A stretch of DNA of 28,313 bases, taken from the NCBI GenBank assembly GCA_934255545.1, contig CAKQOE010000033.1:1-28313 (forward strand), written 5' to 3'. This document shows positions 22,344 through 28,313 of this stretch, in pieces. Position numbers and translations under genes: made by a program. The notes under the pieces are model-generated. The model made no database searches. It had not been told where the DNA came from and saw only the letters and a list, made by a program, of their open reading frames with translations. The DNA is from an uncultured Clostridia bacterium. GTDB lineage: Bacteria; Bacillota; Clostridia; Peptostreptococcales; Anaerovoracaceae. Positions within the stretch are counted from its first letter, which is position 1. The number at the start of each line of letters is the position of its first letter.

Positions 22344-24461
22344 TTATTTAATATCAGACATATCAAACGTCACCTCAGTTCGAGTTGGCTTCCAGTTTGT
22401 ATCGATTGTAAATATGCTGCACTGGATGTCATCTGTTCCTATATAATTCATAGTCAGTTTCATGTCACTGCCTGATGAATATTTCTGTACAGCTGAGGCT
22501 ATCTGTTTTCCGTTTCGATACAGGGCACATATTGCATTTGAAGTATTATTTTTCTTGCACCACTCTGCTGTCATTAAAACAGTTACATTTTGCTCATTAG
22601 GCTTATATGTGACGGTTATACCGTTTTCAGGGGAAGAAGTATATCCCACATATTTCCATACAGCATATAAATCTGTAATAGTTTTATTACTTATCTCAAT
22701 ATTGTCCATATTTTTATATTTAATCGATGAACTGTTTTCTTTATCTGACCAACCTGCAAATTCATATCCTGATGGTATATCAATATATTTTTCCGCTGTA
22801 GGAACTTTAATATTTAAAGACTCCTGCCCATCTTTAAATTCATTGATCTGCTGCATTATAATATTTCCATTTGATTTAATCTGACCTATACCAGGATGAT
22901 ATCTTACTACTGCAAAATCAGATTCCTCAAATACAAAATCAGAATACATTTCATTTATTTTATTTAAATCAGCTTTGTATTCACTTCCCGGTGCATACCA
23001 ATTCCCTTTACATATATGATTACATGATTCGCCACTTTCGCTACCATCTTCATATCTAAAATATATACTATCTCTCCAGCCTGTAAGTATACCTTTTGAA
23101 TCATTTTTTACTGATTTAGGGAGTGTTATTGTAGAATCTGTATATTTTTTATACTCTTTCCCATCTTCAAACTTACCAATAACAGAATTTACAACCGTAT
23201 TCCCCTTATCGGCCTGTAACCATGATGCTTTTAAAATTGTATCTTCTTCAGGTTGGTACATATATGCCAACGGTATAAGATCTGAGCTTGAAGCGTTTAG
23301 CCAGTTTACCTGAATATATCCTTCATCTACTTTAAAGATATAATCACTCAAATTGATCGTATATGGATACTTATCCTCAATTACTATCGCTGACTTTCCC
23401 TCACAATTCCCACCATCTCCATCTAATATAAGAGTATATTTGTTTACGGATATTGCTACTCTGTATATGACATCTTCATAACCATTTCCAGAATTTATAG
23501 TATTTGTTGATGTGTCAATCTTAGTATGATTGGAATATGCATATGTTTCAGGTTTACCTGCGATTGCCCACCAATCTTTATCGTTTCCATTTCCTGTATT
23601 CACTACAATATCATTAGTTCCAAATATAAGCTCATTTTCATAATATATGCCAACAGTAGTATACATATAATTACTATTTCCATTTATCGAACTATCACAT
23701 GATATATATATACTGCCGCCATAAATCCCAGCACCATTGTTATTATTACTGCTATACCCTCCTTTTATATATAATCTGCCATTTACTCCATAATCTTCAA
23801 ATAAAACAATTTCATCATTCTCTGATATACCACCTTTAATAGCATCACCTGCTACGGCAGAAACAGAATTTCCACCATAAAAATAACTATCACTATTCGA
23901 AAAATTCTGAATATAAATAGAGTGTTTTGCACTTACTGCAGGCTTGCCTTCATAATTTCCAATCCCACTTCCACCAGTAATATTTACAGAACTATTGATA
24001 ATACTTAATAAAAGGTCTCCCTCTGCATATATACCATAGTTATTCGCATTTCCATTTATAATTACTCCATTTTTAGCTTCTACTATTAAGTCTCCGCCAG
24101 CGCTAATCGTACCTCCATTATAGTTATCCAAATGTAATGTACTATCCTCTGCTGTATAATTCCAATTATCTCCTTTGGCATTACTATTAGATTTAAAAGT
24201 AACAGATCCTACATTTATAGAATACACTTTATTAGTAGACAAAAGCATATACTGTCCATCATCAAATCGTTTTTCATTTAAATCAATCATACTTGTATTA
24301 TTTGAATATGTTGAATGATTTACATTATACATAGACTTAATATTATCACTAATACTTACATTTGCATTCTTTCCCAAGCAAATATTATCTGCAAACACAG
24401 GCTGCGCCATCATAAGCAGCATGACTATGACAAGATTCAAGCTCAAAAGCTTCTTTTTCAT
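22344..24461 (-). CDS. Large secreted repeat protein (surface or exoprotein)
   Basis: A 705-residue protein with a signal peptide (KKKLLSLNLVIVMLLMM, cleavage likely after VFA at about residue 24). About 85-250 is a Gly/Asn/Ser-rich beta-helix-like region starting GDNWNYTAEDSTLHLDNYNGG. The later half has InlB/Listeria-Bacteroides-like repeats (LILDGDGGNCEGK ... ILKASW, and FAGWSDKENSS ... LYAVW). There is no SLH, LPXTG or C-terminal membrane anchor, so it is released or held non-covalently. AGAGGTGG lies seven bases before the ATG. It follows the O-antigen-ligase-like gene by 36 bases and is a paralogue of the protein at 25915-27969. Low complexity and AT-rich codons suggest fast evolution or transfer. 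Adhesion is a guess. Confidence 0.8.
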   Translation of the reverse strand: MKKKLLSLNLVIVMLLMMAQPVFADNICLGKNANVSISDNIKSMYNVNHSTYSNNTSMIDLNEKRFDDGQYMLLSTNKVYSINVGSVTFKSNSNAKGDNWNYTAEDSTLHLDNYNGGTISAGGDLIVEAKNGVIINGNANNYGIYAEGDLLLSIINSSVNITGGSGIGNYEGKPAVSAKHSIYIQNFSNSDSYFYGGNSVSAVAGDAIKGGISENDEIVLFEDYGVNGRLYIKGGYSSNNNNGAGIYGGSIYISCDSSINGNSNYMYTTVGIYYENELIFGTNDIVVNTGNGNDKDWWAIAGKPETYAYSNHTKIDTSTNTINSGNGYEDVIYRVAISVNKYTLILDGDGGNCEGKSAIVIEDKYPYTINLSDYIFKVDEGYIQVNWLNASSSDLIPLAYMYQPEEDTILKASWLQADKGNTVVNSVIGKFEDGKEYKKYTDSTITLPKSVKNDSKGILTGWRDSIYFRYEDGSESGESCNHICKGNWYAPGSEYKADLNKINEMYSDFVFEESDFAVVRYHPGIGQIKSNGNIIMQQINEFKDGQESLNIKVPTAEKYIDIPSGYEFAGWSDKENSSSIKYKNMDNIEISNKTITDLYAVWKYVGYTSSPENGITVTYKPNEQNVTVLMTAEWCKKNNTSNAICALYRNGKQIASAVQKYSSGSDMKLTMNYIGTDDIQCSIFTIDTNWKPTRTEVTFDMSDIK

Positions 24462-24497
24462 AAAATAACCACCTCTCTTAAAATCTAAAACACATAT

Positions 24498-25877
24498 TTA
24501 AACTTTTTCTCTCGCAGTTTCTCTCTTAACATAAACATCATTGATCATAATGCCGACAACGATCCACAGATACGGCGCCGACACAAGGCAGCTTATCCCG
24601 AAAAATGCCTGGATGCAATAAGCCAGTATTGCACTGCCGCAGACTGCAGCCACAGGCCGTCTGTCACTTTTCCTTATCCAGTGCCATGCCAGCGCCAGGA
24701 GCGCTGCTATATAAAATATCAGAGCTATTATTCCCTGATTGACGAGCACATTCAGGTATTCATTATGCGCAGCATCAATACTGCTTGTTACAGTCTGCCC
24801 TATAGCTTCATTGAACCGGCTGAAGCCTGCGTCAAGCCTCATCGATAAAGTATCCGGCCCACCGCCGAGTATGATATGCTCAGGCACCAGCGGCAGCGTA
24901 TTTTTCCATATGTATAATCGCCCTGTAGCATAATTGTCATCAAAATTACCATGCATTATCTGTGACAATTCATGCAATGACCCTAGAAGCTGCGCCCCGG
25001 CGCAGTAAATTGCTGCCAGAAATACCAGTACAGCTACTGATATCATCGCATATACAGCGCAACGCTTTTTCCTGTCCAGCCTGCAAACAAGAGGCAGACT
25101 AAGCAGCAAACCTGCAAATACACCAAGTATACCTGCCTGTACCTTTTCCAAAAAAAGCAACGCCGTACTCAGCAGAAGCGGCACTACAAGCAAAAATCTG
25201 TATCTGCTTTTCATGCGTATCATGCTCATAAGGAACAACGGTATTGATACACAGAGCACCGCCGCCATCTGATCGACATTTCCGACAGTTCCGAGGAATT
25301 CCCCCGAATACTTTACGAACGCATCCGCGTACGACATACCCTCCGGATAAAGTCCGAAAGGGTTATATCCCGCTATCTGAATGAATGCCAAAATACAGTT
25401 CAGCGACACAGCCGCTGCAAACACAGCTATGTGCTTCCACGACGGCACATATGATATGGCTATAAATACAGCGCACAGGACGTACAACACTATAGTCACC
25501 GCGCCCTCACGCCTGACGCCGCCCCACACTGCCAGGCTGCGATACTCAGAGCACAGAGCTGACACTACAGTAATGACCGCATACCCAAGCATAAGCCAGC
25601 CTACCGGTGGCATACGCTGAATGACATTTTTAAACCCGCCCGACTCCGCCGCTCCAACTACGACCAGCTCCAGCCTGAGCAGCAGCGATATTCCCACATA
25701 TCCGGCAGTCAGTACTGTAAAAAGTACAAACTTTGACTGCGTTATATGCTCATAACCGCCGGTGCCCGGATACAGCAGATATATACTGCACATAAGCATT
25801 ACGTATATACTGGTTACAGCTGATATTATTTTATTTTCTTTTGATTTTTTTGAATTATTTTCCTGCTTTATTTTCAT
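24498..25877 (-). CDS. O-antigen ligase / PglL-like multi-pass membrane protein
   Basis: A 459-residue membrane protein with about 11 hydrophobic segments. It shows the Wzy_C/O-antigen-ligase pattern: GRLYIWKNTLPL, then LGGGPDT and, after a large external loop, DAAHNEYLNVLVNQG, with the conserved histidine at about 371. Members attach sugar chains to lipid A, other glycans or protein side chains (PglL-type O-oligosaccharyltransferases), or polymerise polysaccharides. A GTG at 25883 could add two residues; I chose the ATG, but neither has a good ribosome site, so coupling to the upstream gene 31-37 bases away is likely. It lies between two paralogous exported proteins, which makes those proteins possible acceptors. 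That idea is an inference. Confidence 0.87.
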   Translation of the reverse strand: MKIKQENNSKKSKENKIISAVTSIYVMLMCSIYLLYPGTGGYEHITQSKFVLFTVLTAGYVGISLLLRLELVVVGAAESGGFKNVIQRMPPVGWLMLGYAVITVVSALCSEYRSLAVWGGVRREGAVTIVLYVLCAVFIAISYVPSWKHIAVFAAAVSLNCILAFIQIAGYNPFGLYPEGMSYADAFVKYSGEFLGTVGNVDQMAAVLCVSIPLFLMSMIRMKSRYRFLLVVPLLLSTALLFLEKVQAGILGVFAGLLLSLPLVCRLDRKKRCAVYAMISVAVLVFLAAIYCAGAQLLGSLHELSQIMHGNFDDNYATGRLYIWKNTLPLVPEHIILGGGPDTLSMRLDAGFSRFNEAIGQTVTSSIDAAHNEYLNVLVNQGIIALIFYIAALLALAWHWIRKSDRRPVAAVCGSAILAYCIQAFFGISCLVSAPYLWIVVGIMINDVYVKRETAREKV

Positions 25878-25914
25878 TTTCACTTTAGTCGATCAGTTTT
25901 AATAGATCTGTATA

Positions 25915-27969
25915 TTAAACAGTTATTTCAAATCTGCCCTGCAAATTTCTGATTGCAGACTTAACATTACCTACCGGAGAATATTTTTCATCAAGAGCAA
26001 ATAATTTTACCTGGTAAGTTTTTTCATAATCGTTTTCATCAAGAATTATATTTACTGATCCATTTATATCTGTTACAACGCTTAAATTTTTCAGCATTTT
26101 TCCATTATTATCATAATATGCAGCGTAATACGTTCCTGAACTCTGACCAATATCATTGAATTTTATATATCTGTCTTTCCAGTCAGCTTTCTCCCATATT
26201 GCATATAGTTTTTTCACTGCTCCATCTTCAAGCGTTATAACGTCCCCTGGACTATAATCTATAGTTGATGTATCCTTTTTTAATGACCAGCCAACCAGTG
26301 TTTTATTTATCGGAGATTTTATTCCTGTATCATCACGTGCATAAAGATACAGATCTCCTGATGTAAATGATTCTTCTGCAATCACATTTCCACCACCATT
26401 TATCTCGCCATCACCCAGATAATAATATATAGAATTATAATTTACTGCAGAAAATGGTTCCATGATCTTTATACGACTGTTATCCCTTTCAACTTCATGT
26501 CCCGATGTATATATTCCATTCAAGTACAAAACATATTTTTCCCCGTTCTTATCTGTAAGTGTCTGATATCCTTTATTTTTCCAGTTATATTTTTGATCTA
26601 TCCAAATGTCAACATTCATTTTATAACGAACTAAATCACTGCCTGATGAACCGAAATAATTATATAAACATGACGGTAATATCGTTTTATCAAAATCACT
26701 TATCGTCATATATACCTCTCCTTGAGGCGATGCCGATATCTCCATATTACTACTCGTTGGAAACGTATCTGTAACGATCACATCACCATTATCAGCGCTA
26801 AACCATCCTGCATAAATAATTATTTGTTTTTGTCTATACCCGTCAAGTAAATCAGCCTTATTATAAACATAATAAGGAGCATTCTTATTGGTATACCAGC
26901 CTTCAAACAGATAGCCCTCTCTATTTGGCTTATATGAATTCAGAATTGTTCTGTCAGCCAATTCAACTTCCATTGTTATAGAGGCCTTTCCTTCTATAAT
27001 TCCTCCATTAGCATCTAATGTAATATTACATATTTCAGGTTCTGTTTTTAGATATATCTCATTTTTATAATCTCCTATAGTACTTGTTCCAACAATATAG
27101 CTGAAGCCACCACTTCCTCCACTGTTGCCACCACTTCCTCCACTGTTGCCACCGCTTCCTTTATTGGTACCATCTCCTGGTGAACGTGATTCCATCCGAA
27201 CTGTATTGTATTCACTATCTCCGACATAATACTTATAAAGTCCATTGTAAATAATTAAATAATCATTCGAATCAGAAGTACATATGACTGCAGGCTTGTT
27301 TCCACCTTTTAATTCTAAATGTCCGCTTTTGAGTTCAACATTTTTACTGACCTCTATCGCACTTCCATCTGTATCACCTATTATCCGTATACTTCCTTTA
27401 AACTCAGATTTTATAATAACACTGTCGGCTTTTACTGCTGCTATCCTCTCACTCCCATATATGCTCAGACAAGCTTTGCTCTCACTATCATACAATTCAG
27501 CTCCTCTATTAAACAATGATACTGTTTCTGCTGATACTGCATGATGCTCTTCACCTGCATACATATCCAATTTACTTCCAGTTTCAAGCTCAATATACAG
27601 ATTTCCATCGTCATACTGTATGCATGGTGTATCTGTACCAGTGATCTTATTATTTCCTGATGCATATATCTGTAAGGATTTTATATCCTTCTTAAAGACG
27701 ATTCCTGAACCGGTATAATCATTTAAATATATATTCGCAGGTCCATCTTCGACATACTTATTTACACTATAAGACCATCCATTCCCCTGAGCATCCTGAT
27801 CTGGGTCATACTGTATGCCATCAACTATAAGTACATCCGTATCACCTGCCGCCGCTTCAATATTAAAGTCATCTAAATTTGATTCTGCGTAAATAGGCAA
27901 ATATGAAACACTTAATAGTAGTAGCAGTATTAAATTTAAAGAAATCAATTTTCTATATATATAGTTCAT
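25915..27969 (-). CDS. Secreted repeat protein with Gly/Ser linker and InlB-like repeats
   Basis: A 684-residue exported protein. The chosen ATG (27969) opens a good signal peptide (RKLISLNLILLLLLSVSYL, cleavage after IYA). An ATG 93 bases upstream is rejected because it lies within the 3' end of the preceding gene and would bury the signal peptide. Residues about 45-260 form a beta-rich region starting GNGWSYS. A GGNSGGSGG linker lies at about 266-289. An InlB-like repeat spans about 315-387 (ITLDANGG ... FEGWYTNKN ... IYAGW), and a second AIW-terminated repeat precedes a C-terminal domain (YYAAYYDNNGK ... KLFALDEKYSPV). That last domain matches the partial protein encoded upstream. AAAGGAG is 14 bases before the ATG, rather far. 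It has no obvious wall anchor. Confidence 0.8.
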   Translation of the reverse strand: MNYIYRKLISLNLILLLLLSVSYLPIYAESNLDDFNIEAAAGDTDVLIVDGIQYDPDQDAQGNGWSYSVNKYVEDGPANIYLNDYTGSGIVFKKDIKSLQIYASGNNKITGTDTPCIQYDDGNLYIELETGSKLDMYAGEEHHAVSAETVSLFNRGAELYDSESKACLSIYGSERIAAVKADSVIIKSEFKGSIRIIGDTDGSAIEVSKNVELKSGHLELKGGNKPAVICTSDSNDYLIIYNGLYKYYVGDSEYNTVRMESRSPGDGTNKGSGGNSGGSGGNSGGSGGFSYIVGTSTIGDYKNEIYLKTEPEICNITLDANGGIIEGKASITMEVELADRTILNSYKPNREGYLFEGWYTNKNAPYYVYNKADLLDGYRQKQIIIYAGWFSADNGDVIVTDTFPTSSNMEISASPQGEVYMTISDFDKTILPSCLYNYFGSSGSDLVRYKMNVDIWIDQKYNWKNKGYQTLTDKNGEKYVLYLNGIYTSGHEVERDNSRIKIMEPFSAVNYNSIYYYLGDGEINGGGNVIAEESFTSGDLYLYARDDTGIKSPINKTLVGWSLKKDTSTIDYSPGDVITLEDGAVKKLYAIWEKADWKDRYIKFNDIGQSSGTYYAAYYDNNGKMLKNLSVVTDINGSVNIILDENDYEKTYQVKLFALDEKYSPVGNVKSAIRNLQGRFEITV
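27108..27167 (-). repeat. In-gene 18-bp tandem repeat coding for the Gly/Ser linker
   Basis: Three near-identical copies of an 18-base unit encode GGNSGG/SGGNSG. Such tracts change length by slippage or recombination and would alter only the linker length in steps of six residues. Confidence 0.75.
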
Positions 27970-27979
27970 AATACTTTCA

Positions 27980-28313
27980 TTAGCTCCTTTGGATATCAAA
28001 CCCTCCGCTTCCATTCCTGATAGCTGTCTGCACAGCCTGTACCGGGGAAAATCTGTCTGCACTCATCGCGAACAGCTTTATATGATCTATTCTGTAATAT
28101 TCTTCCTGTCCGCACTTGACTGTAGCATTTCTATCTGCATCAGGAATGACTTCGACCGTTCTTGTCTGCCTGCCTTTTGAATCGTAAAACGCTGCGTAAC
28201 ATAAGCCTGTATTTTCACTTATGCCGCTGAATGTTGCAGTTTTATCACCTTCATCTTTATCTACCCATATGGCATATAAATTTTTCTGATCGCTATGATG
28301 ACCATTTACTCGG
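27980..28313 (-). CDS. 3' end of another secreted repeat protein (partial, runs off window)
   Basis: About 110 codons are visible on the minus strand, ending at the TAA at 27982-27980. They read QKNLYAIWVDKDEGDK, then TGLCYAAFYDSKGRQTR and IKLFAMSADRFSPVQAVQTA. This aligns along its whole length with the C-terminus of the neighbouring protein (AIWEKADWKDR, YYAAYYDNNGKMLKN, KLFALDEKYSPVGNVKSA). It is therefore a third member of the family and the first visible gene of the operon. Its stop is only 10 bases before the next ATG, and the ribosome site for that gene lies in its last codons. Too short for standard ORF callers because the start lies outside the window. Confidence 0.82.
   Translation of the reverse strand, partial: RVNGHHSDQKNLYAIWVDKDEGDKTATFSGISENTGLCYAAFYDSKGRQTRTVEVIPDADRNATVKCGQEEYYRIDHIKLFAMSADRFSPVQAVQTAIRNGSGGFDIQRS

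Noticed and set aside
27970..28062. Upstream extension of the 25915-27969 protein
   Set aside because: It overlaps the preceding gene's 3' end in another frame and would place the signal peptide internally.

Overview
The window looks like part of a low-to-mid G+C Firmicutes chromosome, most likely an anaerobic Clostridia lineage. The evidence is a surface enzyme with three SLH repeats, an AgrC/AgrA-type two-component pair, several AAA-ATPase/PD-(D/E)XK (DUF1703-type) and Rpn-family proteins, AGGAGG-type ribosome sites and heavy use of ATA isoleucine codons. I cannot place it to genus. Almost every gene is on the minus strand; the exception is the two-component pair at 15342-17335.

Layout. 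82-4352: a GNAT acetyltransferase, a GGDEF-REC-HD-GYP cyclic-di-GMP protein preceded by an HPt phosphotransfer protein, and an rsmJ-like rRNA methyltransferase translationally coupled to a membrane-anchored lipase (4352-5749). 5750-6326 holds a foldback repeat and a terminator. 6327-11135: a secreted PI-PLC-like enzyme with SLH anchors, and upstream of it a MalT/LuxR-type ATPase regulator that probably controls it.

11136-15341 is the most unusual part. It has two arrays of a 51-bp hairpin repeat (about 2.7 and 15.5 copies), each next to the same ~203-bp AT-rich flank ending in a GC-rich double hairpin. Between them sit an HTH-AAA-PD-(D/E)XK gene with its own promoter and palindromic operator, and inverted foldback elements. 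15342-17335 is the LytTR/GHKL pair. 17397-22013 is a plastic stretch with a second AAA-PD-(D/E)XK protein, a HigB/HigA-type toxin-antitoxin module with an ImmA/IrrE metallopeptidase domain, a decayed surface-protein 3' end and an Rpn-family nuclease.

22238-28313 is an AT-rich operon for large secreted repeat proteins (two full, one partial) with an O-antigen-ligase/PglL-like membrane protein between the two full ones.

Common theme: three accessory modules (HTH-AAA nuclease, HigBA, Rpn nuclease) are each bracketed by direct copies of a different small GC-rich palindromic repeat. This suggests cassette-like insertion or exchange. Together with the leader-plus-hairpin arrays, it is the best candidate for something undescribed here. 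All assignments rest on reading motifs by eye; no database search was run.
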